This document shows, one piece after another, positions 1 to 7,786 of a stretch of 64,000 bases of DNA. Each line of letters opens with the position of its first letter. Position 1 is the stretch's first letter. This DNA comes from Elusimicrobiota bacterium (GTDB lineage Bacteria; Elusimicrobiota; Elusimicrobia; UBA1565): positions 297,845 to 361,844 of the forward strand of contig DMEZ01000055.1 of assembly GCA_003450735.1 (NCBI GenBank), written 5' to 3'. Below the pieces are notes generated by a model. That model made no database searches. It was not told the DNA's origin and saw nothing but the letters and a program-made list of their open reading frames with translations. The position numbers and the translations under genes are program-made.

Positions 1-2
1 AC

Positions 3-632
3 GTCGCCGAGGGCCTGGCGAACATCCGCCTCGGCGTCTGCCTCGAGCCGATGACCGTGTTCGGCGCCCTGCTGGGAGGAGCCCTCGCCCCCTTCATCCC
101 CGCCCGCGTCCTCATCGGCATCTTCGCCATTCTGCTGGCCGCCATCGGCGTGATGCTCTGGCGCGGCCAAGGCCTGAAGGAAGAGGGTTCGTATCGAGCG
201 AGCGGCGGTCGATTGGACGGACGATTCCTCGATCCCCTCTCCGGCGAAAAGGTCGCCTACTCCGTGGAAAGACTGCCGGCCACTCTGGCGGTCTCGTTCG
301 CGGCGGGGCTCTCTTCCGCCCTGCTCGGGCTGGGAGGCGGGCTCCTGAAAGTGCCCGCCCTGCATCTGCTCAGCCGGGTGCCCATCAAGGCCGCGGCGGC
401 CACGAGCAACTTCATGATCGGCGTCACGGCGGCCGCCAGCGCGGTCCTCTACCTGGGACGCGGAGAGATCCCGCTGGTGGTGGCCGGGACGATGACGCTG
501 GGAGTCCTGCTGGGCTCACAAGCCGGGCATGCGCTCTCGCGGAAACTGAGCGAACGCTCGGTCTCCCGGGTCTTCTCGCTGGTGACGCTGGCTTTGGCCT
601 TCGAGATGGCGAGGAGGGCCCTTGCCTCCTGA
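3..632 (+). CDS. TauE/SafE family permease (5'-truncated by window edge)
   Basis: The reading frame is open to the left edge, and codons before the first ATG (51) already encode family-like sequence (NIRLGVCLEP), so the gene begins outside the window. This is the C-terminal half of a TauE/SafE sulfite/organosulfonate exporter-like permease of the inner membrane. It has several hydrophobic helices and the glycine-rich repeat GLSSALLGLGGGLLKVPAL that is typical of the second half of this family. A DUF1634 gene follows with an overlap, which is a common partner for this family. The substrate cannot be read from sequence. Confidence 0.85.
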   Translation, partial: VAEGLANIRLGVCLEPMTVFGALLGGALAPFIPARVLIGIFAILLAAIGVMLWRGQGLKEEGSYRASGGRLDGRFLDPLSGEKVAYSVERLPATLAVSFAAGLSSALLGLGGGLLKVPALHLLSRVPIKAAAATSNFMIGVTAAASAVLYLGRGEIPLVVAGTMTLGVLLGSQAGHALSRKLSERSVSRVFSLVTLALAFEMARRALAS

Positions 633-897
633 CGAGAAAGACCTCGCCTTGCGCGGCGCGCTGAGCCGGACGCTCTCGGCGGGAGTCTGGCTCAGCGGGC
701 TTTTGATCGCGGCGGGCCTGGCCTTCTCCGAACGCTGCCTGCTGGCCGGGATCTGCCTGCTGATCGCGACGCCCTACTTGCGCGTGCTCCAGCTGAGCGC
801 GGCCTTCGCCAGGAGCCGTGAGCGGCGCTTCCTGGCCTTGTCTTTGACGGTGTTCCTGCTGATGTCCCTGGGCGCCTTCCTGGGCGCCCGCGGCTGA
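622..897 (+). CDS. DUF1634 membrane protein, partner of TauE/SafE permease
   Basis: A 91-residue protein with three predicted membrane segments (about residues 18-38, 39-58 and 70-88). The start is a TTG at 622, chosen because GAGGAGGG lies just upstream (611-618) and the frame overlaps the permease stop (630-632) in the translational-coupling manner. DUF1634 proteins are regularly encoded directly after TauE/SafE permeases, so it is probably an accessory subunit. Its molecular role is unknown. Confidence 0.75.
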   Translation: MPPDEKDLALRGALSRTLSAGVWLSGLLIAAGLAFSERCLLAGICLLIATPYLRVLQLSAAFARSRERRFLALSLTVFLLMSLGAFLGARG

Positions 898-903
898 GCC
901 CGC

Positions 904-1092
904 TCAGCGCATCGCCGGGATCTCGAGCTCCCTGCAGATCTTGCGCGCGGCGTAGTCCGCGATCTCGAGGTGCCGCGTGACCGGGGTCTCCTTCCCGTTG
1001 ACCGGGTTCTGATAGACGGAGTACTTGCCGCCCTCCCGCAGAAGGACGCATTTGTTGTCCAGAAGATGCCGGATGAGGTCTTTACGCTTCAT
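904..1092 (-). CDS. hicA: HicA-family mRNA interferase-like toxin, no HicB neighbour
   Basis: A 62-residue protein of the HicA/YcfA double-stranded-RNA-binding-like fold. It starts MKRKDLIRHL, carries the family's Gly-x-x-x-x-Ser motif (GGKYSVYQNP) and ends with a conserved ARKICRELEIP helix. In classic HicA the catalytic His lies in the GSH motif. Here the corresponding position reads GKYS, so the catalytic His appears to be replaced by Tyr and activity is uncertain. No hicB antitoxin flanks it: exonuclease III lies 21 bp upstream on the same strand and the permease pair is downstream. It may be a solitary remnant or act with an unlinked antitoxin. Confidence 0.7.
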   Translation of the reverse strand: MKRKDLIRHLLDNKCVLLREGGKYSVYQNPVNGKETPVTRHLEIADYAARKICRELEIPAMR

Positions 1093-1113
1093 ACATGCCT
1101 CCCTGATTCAGAG

Positions 1114-1890
1114 TCAGAACGACAGCTCGAGCTCGACCGGACAGTGGTCGGAGCCCAGCACCTCGGGGCGCAGAACGGCGCGCTTCAAGTGGGGCTTGAG
1201 CGCCTCCGAGACGAAGAAATAGTCGAGCCGCCAGCCGACGTTGCGCTCGCGGGCGCGGGTGAGCAGGTCCCACCAGGTATAGTGGCCCGGCCCCTTCTCG
1301 AACTCGCGGAACGCGTCGAGGAAGCCGTCCGAGAGCAGGCGGTCGATCCAGGCGCGCTCCTCGGGCAGGAACCCCGAGACGCCCGCGTTCTCCTTCGGGC
1401 GGGAAAGGTCGATCTCCTTGTGCGCGGTGTTCACGTCCCCGCAGACGACCAGGTTCTTCTCCCCCTTCTTGAGGCGCCGGGCCAGCTCCCTGCGGAGATC
1501 CTCGTAGAAGCGCAGCTTGTAGGCCAGGCGCACGGCGTCCTTCTTCCCGTTGGGGAAGTAGACGTTGAAGAGGGTGAACTCGGGGAAGCGGTGGACGAGG
1601 ACGCGGCCCTCGCGGTCGTACTCCGGGACGCCGAGTCCGCGCTCGATGCCCGCGGGAGCCCGCCGGGCATAGGTACCGACCCCGCTGTAGCCCTTCTTCT
1701 CGGCGAAGACGCACTCGAAGCCGTAGCCCGGGACAGCCTTGAGCTCCTCTGGCAGCTGGGCGGGCTCGGCCTTGGTCTCCTGGACGCAGACGACGTCGGC
1801 CTTCTCCCTGGAGAGCCACTCGACGAAGCCCTTGCGCCCGGCGGCGCGCAGGCCGTTGACGTTCCACGAGAGCAGACGATAGGACGGCAT
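1114..1890 (-). CDS. xthA: Exodeoxyribonuclease III
   Basis: A 258-residue AP endonuclease/3'-5' exonuclease of the EEP fold, acting in base-excision repair in the cytoplasm. Visible family motifs are LLSWNVNGLRA at the N-terminus, CVQETKA with the metal-binding Glu38, GDVNTAH in the middle and the terminal SDHCPVEL containing the catalytic Asp-His pair. The length is normal for ExoIII. It lies 14 bp downstream of the response regulator at 1905-2591 on the same strand and may be co-transcribed with it. Confidence 0.95.
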   Translation of the reverse strand: MPSYRLLSWNVNGLRAAGRKGFVEWLSREKADVVCVQETKAEPAQLPEELKAVPGYGFECVFAEKKGYSGVGTYARRAPAGIERGLGVPEYDREGRVLVHRFPEFTLFNVYFPNGKKDAVRLAYKLRFYEDLRRELARRLKKGEKNLVVCGDVNTAHKEIDLSRPKENAGVSGFLPEERAWIDRLLSDGFLDAFREFEKGPGHYTWWDLLTRARERNVGWRLDYFFVSEALKPHLKRAVLRPEVLGSDHCPVELELSF

Positions 1891-1904
1891 GGCCTCCTCG
1901 AAGG

Positions 1905-2591
1905 CTAGGGGTCGAACCGATAGCCGTGGCTTCGGACCGTGACGATCTTCTCCCCGTGGCTGCCCAGCTTCTCGCGCAGGTGATGGATGGTCACGTCCAC
2001 GATCTTCGTCTCGGTGGGGGCGCCAGCGGGGTAGCCCCAGACCTGCTGGAGCAAAAAGTCCCTCGAGAGCACGCGCTCCTTGAGCCGGACGAACAGGGTG
2101 AGCAGGTCGAACTCCTTGGCGCTCAGCTCGACGGGCTTCTCCTTGACGAACACCTTCCGCGCGTCCACATCCATGCGCAGGACGCCCGCCTCCAGCTTCT
2201 CCGGCTGGCCCGCGCGCCCGCTGCGGCGCAGGAGCGCCTCGACCCGCGCGTAGAGCTCCTCGAGGTCGAAAGGCTTGACGAGGTAGTCGTCGCCGCCGCT
2301 GCGCAGGCCGCTGATGCGCTCCTCGACCGCGGTCTTGGCCGAGAGGAAGAGCACCGGAACGTCCTTGAGCTCGGGCTTGGTGCGCATCTCCACGCAGAGG
2401 GCCATCCCGTCCCCGTCGGGGAGCTTGCGGTCGAGCACGAGAAGATCCGCTCCGCCCCGCTCGACGAGGGCGCGGCCCTTGGCGGCTGTGTCGGCGGACT
2501 GCACCTCATAGCCCGCCCCCTCGAGCACCTCGGTGACGAGGGAGACCACGACCGGGTCGTCGTCCACCACGATGATGCGGAAGCGGGGCAT
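1905..2591 (-). CDS. OmpR/PhoB-type response regulator
   Basis: A 228-residue two-component regulator. An N-terminal receiver domain has the acidic pocket VVDDD near residues 8-12, the phospho-acceptor Asp54 (LVLDRKLPDG) and the conserved Lys in YLVKPF. A C-terminal winged-helix DNA-binding domain follows (SAKEFDLLTLFV, TVRSHGYRF). The start ATG at 2591 begins the receiver directly; the open frame continues upstream but is not family-like. It follows the hybrid kinase by 34 bp, so the kinase is its likely phosphodonor. Confidence 0.92.
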   Translation of the reverse strand: MPRFRIIVVDDDPVVVSLVTEVLEGAGYEVQSADTAAKGRALVERGGADLLVLDRKLPDGDGMALCVEMRTKPELKDVPVLFLSAKTAVEERISGLRSGGDDYLVKPFDLEELYARVEALLRRSGRAGQPEKLEAGVLRMDVDARKVFVKEKPVELSAKEFDLLTLFVRLKERVLSRDFLLQQVWGYPAGAPTETKIVDVTIHHLREKLGSHGEKIVTVRSHGYRFDP

Positions 2592-2625
2592 GGCGGCATT
2601 GTAGCGAATTTGACGGGGTTTGGGC

Positions 2626-4611
2626 TTAGGGGGCGGGGATGCTCGCCAAGGCTTCCTGGATCTTGCTGAGCAGAGCCTCGGGCGTGAACGGCTTCTGCAG
2701 GAAGCGGTTCCCGGGCTGGGACAGGATGTCGCGGACATCCGCATTGCCGGCGTAGCCGGACATGTAGAGGACCTCGAGAGGCTTGTCTTTTTTCAGCTTG
2801 GCGGCCAACTCCACTCCGGATATGTCCGATAGGACGATATCCGTCAGCAGCAGATCGAAATCCTTACCCGCGCACTCCAAGGCTTCGCGCGCGGACGCCG
2901 CCTCCAAGACCGTATAACCAGCGCCTTCAAGTATCCTGCGGGTCAAGCTGCGCACGGCAGTATCGTCTTCGGCCAATAAGATGGTGTAACGACTCTTTCC
3001 CGCCTGACGATTTTTTTCTCCTTCTCCTTCTCCTTCTCCGTCAATGCCCGCGTCAGGAACAACCGGCAGGAATATCTTGAACGTCGTGCCCCGACCGGGC
3101 TCGCTTTCGACATCGATGAACCCGCCGCTTTGTTTGATAATGCCGTAAACGGTAGCCAGACCGAGCCCTGTGCCCTTGCCGAGTTCTTTTGTGGTGAAGA
3201 ATGGCTCGAACAAATGCTTCAAGATCTCCGCATCCATGCCGGCGCCTGTGTCGTTGACTGCCAGGAGCGCATAGCAACCAGGCGGCATCACGACATCTTG
3301 ACTGAGGGCTTGTTCGCCGGCGAATTCGATGCCGCGGGTCTCGACCGTTAAGCGGCCGCCATTGGGCATGGCATCGCGCGAGTTGACCGCCAGGTTCATG
3401 ATGACCTGCTCCATCTGTCCCGGGTCCGCTTTGATGAGAGGCAGATCTTCGGCGCAGGATACGGTCAGGACGATGTTCTCTCCGATCAGCCGGCGGAGAA
3501 GCTTCCCCATGTCCGTTAACACGGTATTGAGGTCAAGCACCTTGAACTGCATGACCTGCTTGCGGCTGAAGGCCAGGAGTTGCCGCGTAAGACCGGCGGC
3601 GCGCTCGCCGGCACTGCGTATCTCCTCCACATCCGTGTGCCTGGGGTCGTTCTTGGGGATATCGTTCAAGAGGAAGCCGCAGTAGCCGAGGATCGCGGTC
3701 AGGAGATTGTTGAAGTCATGGGCGATGCCTCCGGCCAGGCGGTCCACGACCTCCATCTTCTGGGACTGCAGGAGCCGCCCCTCGCTCTCCAGCAGCGCTT
3801 TCTCCCCCGACCTGCTTTCAGTGATATCGCGGAAATACCAAACACGCCCCAAATATCTCCCCTCCTGGCTGAACATGGGCGAGGAATGCCGATCGAAGGT
3901 CCTACCGTCCTTCAAGTGGATGTCATCGCGGCTCCTCTCCTCGCGGTGCCGATATAGATAGTCCACCTTTCGTGAAAATCCCTGCGGGTCAACCAGTTTC
4001 CCGATGATCGACTGCAGCGCGCGCTCGTCTGACGCGAACGCGATGACCTCGGGTGGAATACCCCACATGTCCACGAAGCGCTGATTGCATGAACGGATTC
4101 CCCCCGATTCATCCACGACGAGGATGCCGTCGGGGGACGCCTCCTGCTGCGCTTTAAGCAAGGCGCCCTGTTCCGCCATTTCCTTCTCTAAGCGCTTGCG
4201 CTCGGTGATGTCGCGAGAGATATCGACCGCAAAGATCTTACCTCCAGCCCTCGCGCAATTCAGCGACGCTTCGACGTCGAAGACCGAGCCGTCCTTGCGC
4301 CGGTGCCGCGCCTCGAAGAGCGCGCCGCCGCCGGCCAGCGACAAACGACGACGCTCCGTGATCGCGGGGCCGGGGCCCGCCTCCGCATCCAGGAATGAGA
4401 TGGGCTTGCCGATGAGTTCGCCGCGCGAGTAGCCGTGCGCCATCAAGGCCGCGGCGTTGGCCTCTCGGATGATCGGCAGTCCATCCGAGGGCAGTTCGAG
4501 CGCCAGGATGGGGTCGCGTGCCTCATCGAAGAGCATCCGATACCATGTCTCGTCTCCGCTCACCGCGGTTTCCGTCTCGACCGAATGAGCATCGTTCTTC
4601 ATGGCTTCCAT
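2626..4611 (-). CDS. PAS-PAS hybrid histidine kinase with C-terminal receiver
   Basis: A 661-residue protein. A PAS domain spans about residues 20-140 and a second about 150-268. The HisKA phospho-acceptor is His298 in IAHDFNNLL, and the HATPase domain spans about 400-515 (N-box EQVIMNLAVNSRDAM, G1 DTGAG, G2 GKGTGLGL). A Gly-Glu-rich linker (525-533) leads to a receiver domain with Asp591 (LLLTDIVLSD). No membrane segment is evident, so it probably senses a cytoplasmic signal. HDFNNLL kinases often drive NtrC- or PhoB-like partners. OmpR-type regulators lie directly upstream (11 bp) and downstream (34 bp), forming a three-gene signalling unit. Confidence 0.92.
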   Translation of the reverse strand: MEAMKNDAHSVETETAVSGDETWYRMLFDEARDPILALELPSDGLPIIREANAAALMAHGYSRGELIGKPISFLDAEAGPGPAITERRRLSLAGGGALFEARHRRKDGSVFDVEASLNCARAGGKIFAVDISRDITERKRLEKEMAEQGALLKAQQEASPDGILVVDESGGIRSCNQRFVDMWGIPPEVIAFASDERALQSIIGKLVDPQGFSRKVDYLYRHREERSRDDIHLKDGRTFDRHSSPMFSQEGRYLGRVWYFRDITESRSGEKALLESEGRLLQSQKMEVVDRLAGGIAHDFNNLLTAILGYCGFLLNDIPKNDPRHTDVEEIRSAGERAAGLTRQLLAFSRKQVMQFKVLDLNTVLTDMGKLLRRLIGENIVLTVSCAEDLPLIKADPGQMEQVIMNLAVNSRDAMPNGGRLTVETRGIEFAGEQALSQDVVMPPGCYALLAVNDTGAGMDAEILKHLFEPFFTTKELGKGTGLGLATVYGIIKQSGGFIDVESEPGRGTTFKIFLPVVPDAGIDGEGEGEGEKNRQAGKSRYTILLAEDDTAVRSLTRRILEGAGYTVLEAASAREALECAGKDFDLLLTDIVLSDISGVELAAKLKKDKPLEVLYMSGYAGNADVRDILSQPGNRFLQKPFTPEALLSKIQEALASIPAP

Positions 4612-4622
4612 GGCACGACCTC

Positions 4623-5315
4623 TCAGCCTTCGAACTTATACCCGTGGCCCATGACGGCCACGAGGCGCTTGGCGAGTCTGGGGCCCAGCTTCTTGCGCAG
4701 GTGACAGACGTGGACCTCGACCGTGCCGGGGTCGTTGTAGTCGGCCGGGTCATAGCCCCAGACGGCCTCCAGAATGTAGCGGATGCTCAGGACGCGGCCG
4801 GCCTTGCCGATGAGGAGGGTGAGCAGGTCGAATTCCTTGCGGGTCATTGGCAGTTCCTTGCCGCCGATCTTGACGGTGCGCCCGGCCGGGTCGAGCTCTA
4901 TGCCGAACCGCTTTAGCTTTTTCTCGGCCTGCGCCGCGTTCTGGTAGCGCCGCAGCACGGCCTGGATGCGCGCCATCAGCACCGGCAGGGAGAAGGGCTT
5001 GAGCACGTAGTCGTCTGCGCCCCCCTGGAAGCCCGCCAGGATGTCACCCTCCTCGATGCGGCTGCCGGACATGATGATGACCGGTATGGCCTTAGTCGAG
5101 GCTTCTTTCTTCAGGACCCGGCAGACGGCGTGGCCGTCCAGGCCCGGCATCTCGGCGTCCACCAGGATAAGGTCGGGACGGGATTCCCGGACCAGCATGA
5201 GCGCCTCGGAGCCGCTGTCGGTGACCACGCAGGTCATCCCGCCGGCGCTCAGAGCTCGCCGGACCACCCCTAGGATGGCCCGGTCATCGTCTACGACGAG
5301 AACTTTCGGCGCCAT
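4623..5315 (-). CDS. OmpR/PhoB-type response regulator
   Basis: A 230-residue regulator. The receiver domain has the VVDDD acidic cluster, phospho-acceptor Asp53 (ILVDAEMPGLD) and DYVLKPFSL. A winged-helix effector domain follows from about residue 135 (MTRKEFDLLTLL, VMGHGYKFEG). It is the first gene of the leftward regulator-hybrid kinase-regulator run and ends 11 bp before the kinase start. Having two similar regulators around one hybrid kinase suggests a branched or phosphorelay output. Confidence 0.92.
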   Translation of the reverse strand: MAPKVLVVDDDRAILGVVRRALSAGGMTCVVTDSGSEALMLVRESRPDLILVDAEMPGLDGHAVCRVLKKEASTKAIPVIIMSGSRIEEGDILAGFQGGADDYVLKPFSLPVLMARIQAVLRRYQNAAQAEKKLKRFGIELDPAGRTVKIGGKELPMTRKEFDLLTLLIGKAGRVLSIRYILEAVWGYDPADYNDPGTVEVHVCHLRKKLGPRLAKRLVAVMGHGYKFEG

Positions 5316-5401
5316 AAAACCCTCTGTTCTCAGTGTGGCACATTGGGGCTGCCGTTGCCAGGGCTATATGTCAGGTCTTGGGCGCTGCGTAGGCCCTAGC
5401 C

Positions 5402-6112
5402 TCAGGGGGCTGCGAGGAGCATGAGCGTTCTGCGCCGCTCGCGCCATTGGCGGAGCTTCTTCTTCTGCCAGGGCCCCTCGGATGCGGGGTTCGCCACGGC
5501 CAGAAGAGGGGTCTTCGGCGCGGAGACCGGCGCCGCCCGCGCATGCGCCGGAGCGGCTGCCGGGGCATCGCGCAGATCCGGCGGTTCCTCCAGGGATAGC
5601 AGCGGCGTCGGCAGGGCCCTCATCTTGATGGAGGCCAGTGCGTTGCCTTTGCCAGTCGCGACGAGGCTCGCGCTCAGGGCCATCCTTCCGTCCCGGACCG
5701 CGCAGGAACCCCTGATGATGCCGTCTACGCCAAGGATCCGCCCCAGCTTGCGCAAGCCGGCCTGATCCTGCCGGCCCTGGGCGGCCATCAGCTTCGAGAT
5801 GATGGAATGCTCGACCACCTCGACGACCCCCAGGCGAGAGATCTGCGCGGACAGGTCCTCAGCGGCGCGCCAGCCGGCATCGACGCCGGCCCCCTCCATC
5901 GGCTCGAAGGGGAGCACCTCGATGCGCCGCAAGCCCTGCCGCCTCGCCGCTTGCGAGAACTCCGCAGCGGCCATCTTGATCTCGTCGAAAGCAGCCGCGG
6001 GCGCCGAGAGGAGTCCGGCCCAAAGGAAAACGGCCGCGGCCGAAGCCGACGGAAGCCCCCGCGGCCGAAGACCCCGGGTTCCGGACGACAGCTTCAGATC
6101 CAGCGCTTCCAT
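5402..6112 (-). CDS. Secreted FlgO/CsgG-like protein
   Basis: A 236-residue protein with a long basic N-terminal stretch, a hydrophobic signal-like segment (AAAVFLWAGLLSAPAAA, residues about 26-42) and a region resembling the FlgO/CsgG nucleotide-fold family of outer-membrane-associated proteins. In that region a paired AEDLSAQIS helix is followed by VEVVEHSIISKLM and LGRILGVDGIIRGSC. The C-terminal 60 residues are Pro/Ala- and then Arg/Lys-rich. No lipobox Cys is seen at the signal end. The function is not known; surface-structure assembly is a family-level guess. Confidence 0.6.
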   Translation of the reverse strand: MEALDLKLSSGTRGLRPRGLPSASAAAVFLWAGLLSAPAAAFDEIKMAAAEFSQAARRQGLRRIEVLPFEPMEGAGVDAGWRAAEDLSAQISRLGVVEVVEHSIISKLMAAQGRQDQAGLRKLGRILGVDGIIRGSCAVRDGRMALSASLVATGKGNALASIKMRALPTPLLSLEEPPDLRDAPAAAPAHARAAPVSAPKTPLLAVANPASEGPWQKKKLRQWRERRRTLMLLAAP

Positions 6113-6243
6113 GCCTATAGTCTAGCGTTCGGGCATTTGGCCCACCTGACCCGCCGCTTACGCCGGCATTATCTCCGAGGTCTTTCGAGATAAGCGGCAC
6201 TTAAGTACGCGCCAACCCTCGCTTCAGTCCGGCGGGCCATACT

Positions 6244-7455
6244 ATGGGCATGGACAGTCAGAGTGTCGCGACGATGGCGGCAGAAGACGGGCGAGGGACG
6301 GATCCTAATCCGCAGTTTGCCGCAACCCGGATCCTGGTCGCCGACGACGAGCGGCCCGTGCGCGATGTGTGCGTCAGGAGTCTGCGCGGCCTGGGCTGCA
6401 AGATCGAGACCGCGGAGAACGGCGAGGCGGCCCTGGCCCTGCTCAGCCGCGGGAGCTTCGACCTGGTCTTGACGGACATCTCCATGCCCGGCCCGCTGGA
6501 CGGAGTGGGCCTGTGTCTGGAAGTCAGATCGCGCTGTCCCTCGACGGACGTCATCATCATGACCGCCTATCCCACCCTGGAAAGCGCTATCGCCACGCTC
6601 AAGAAAGGCGCCTACGACTACCTAGCCAAGCCCTTCACGCCCCAGGCCCTGGAGGCCGTGGTGTCCCGCTGTCTCGAGAAGCGAAGCCTCAGCACGGAGC
6701 TCCGCCGCGAGAAAATCCTGCGCCGAGAGCTGGAGGCGGCCTACGGGGAGCTGCAGAAGCTCGAACGCCTCAAAGACGCCTTCCTGGGCCGGCTCCATCA
6801 CGAACTGCGCACTCCGCTCGCCGTCTCGCTCATGGCCCTGGAGATCTCGGAGAACGAGAGGAACACGCCCGAGGAGCGCAAGAAGTTCCACGGGATGCTG
6901 AACGCGCACCTCGGCAAGCTGAAAGGGATCTTGGAAGACCTGCTCTTGTACTCGAAGATGTACGCCCAGGACCTGCGGCCGCAGAACTCGGCCGTGTGCG
7001 TTCCGGAGGTCATCGCCCGACTCGCGGCCCGCTACAGCTCTGTGTGGAAGGAGAAAGACCTCAAGGTCGACATCTCCTTCAGCGACCCATTCCCGCCCTT
7101 GCAGGCGGACCCCGGTCTTCTGGAGACCGCCTTGAGACATCTGCTTCTCAACGCCATCTATTTCAACCATCCGGGCGGAAGCATCTCAATACGCGGTGAA
7201 GTTTCAGGCGGGCATGCCAGCATCTCGTTTGCGGACACGGGCATCGGCATGCCGCAGGAGGCCCTCTTGAATCTCGGCGAAGGATTCTATCAGGCGGCCG
7301 AGCACCTGACCCGCCAAGTCGGCGGCCTGGGGCTCGGGCTGGCCATCGTGCGGCGCATCGCCGAGGCGCACGGGGGCTTGATCACGGTGCGCAGCGAGGA
7401 GGGGGAAGGGAGCGAGTTCACCCTGGCCCTGCCCCTGGCCAGCGCGCAGACTTAA
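6244..7455 (+). CDS. Receiver-histidine kinase hybrid (REC-HisKA-HATPase)
   Basis: A 403-residue cytoplasmic protein. An N-terminal receiver domain (about 27-145) has acceptor Asp78 (LVLTDISMPG) and LAKPFTP. A coiled-coil linker (150-180) leads to a HisKA domain with His186 (HHELRTP), then HATPase (DTGIGM, GGLGLGLAIV). The order receiver-then-kinase suggests a downstream element of a phosphorelay, with kinase activity controlled by receiver phosphorylation. The ATG at 6250 is an alternative start to 6244. The upstream region 6152-6197 contains the inverted repeat TTATCTC/GAGATAA, a possible operator. Confidence 0.88.
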   Translation: MGMDSQSVATMAAEDGRGTDPNPQFAATRILVADDERPVRDVCVRSLRGLGCKIETAENGEAALALLSRGSFDLVLTDISMPGPLDGVGLCLEVRSRCPSTDVIIMTAYPTLESAIATLKKGAYDYLAKPFTPQALEAVVSRCLEKRSLSTELRREKILRRELEAAYGELQKLERLKDAFLGRLHHELRTPLAVSLMALEISENERNTPEERKKFHGMLNAHLGKLKGILEDLLLYSKMYAQDLRPQNSAVCVPEVIARLAARYSSVWKEKDLKVDISFSDPFPPLQADPGLLETALRHLLLNAIYFNHPGGSISIRGEVSGGHASISFADTGIGMPQEALLNLGEGFYQAAEHLTRQVGGLGLGLAIVRRIAEAHGGLITVRSEEGEGSEFTLALPLASAQT

Positions 7456-7489
7456 GCGGGACGCAAGCGGCGTCTGTTATCCTAAGAGC

Positions 7490-7768
7490 ATGCAACCCGC
7501 AACTGGAAGTCCCACCGCTCCGGCGGCCCTGGAGAAGGCTGGCTTCGCCGCGGAACTCAAAGTCAGGCTCCAGTCGCTGAACGCCGCCTTCCTCGCCGCC
7601 CCGTTCCTCGCGTATCCGCGGCGGGTGACCCTACACGGCCGCAGGTGCCCGCAATGCAGCGCGCGCCATGGAGGCCTCGCCCAGCTGCGCTGCATCAACG
7701 ATGTCGTCCAGGCGCAATGCCGCGGCTGCGGGTTCGGCGTCGATCTGTTCTGGGTGCCGACCAATTAA
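7490..7768 (+). CDS. Small protein with paired CxxC motifs
   Basis: A 92-residue protein not recognised as a named family. It carries CPQC at residues about 53-56 and CRGC at about 78-81, with an extra Cys between, which is the spacing expected of a small zinc ribbon. TATCCT at 7478-7483 lies only 6 nt before the ATG, suggesting a leaderless transcript. No good Shine-Dalgarno is visible. It sits alone between the REC-kinase and the convergent M16 peptidase. Confidence 0.5.
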   Translation: MQPATGSPTAPAALEKAGFAAELKVRLQSLNAAFLAAPFLAYPRRVTLHGRRCPQCSARHGGLAQLRCINDVVQAQCRGCGFGVDLFWVPTN

Positions 7769-7786
7769 GCCCGGCGGCGCTCACCC

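Noticed and set aside
904..1890. HicAB toxin-antitoxin pair
   Set aside because: The only adjacent upstream gene is exonuclease III; no HicB-like sequence was found on either side.
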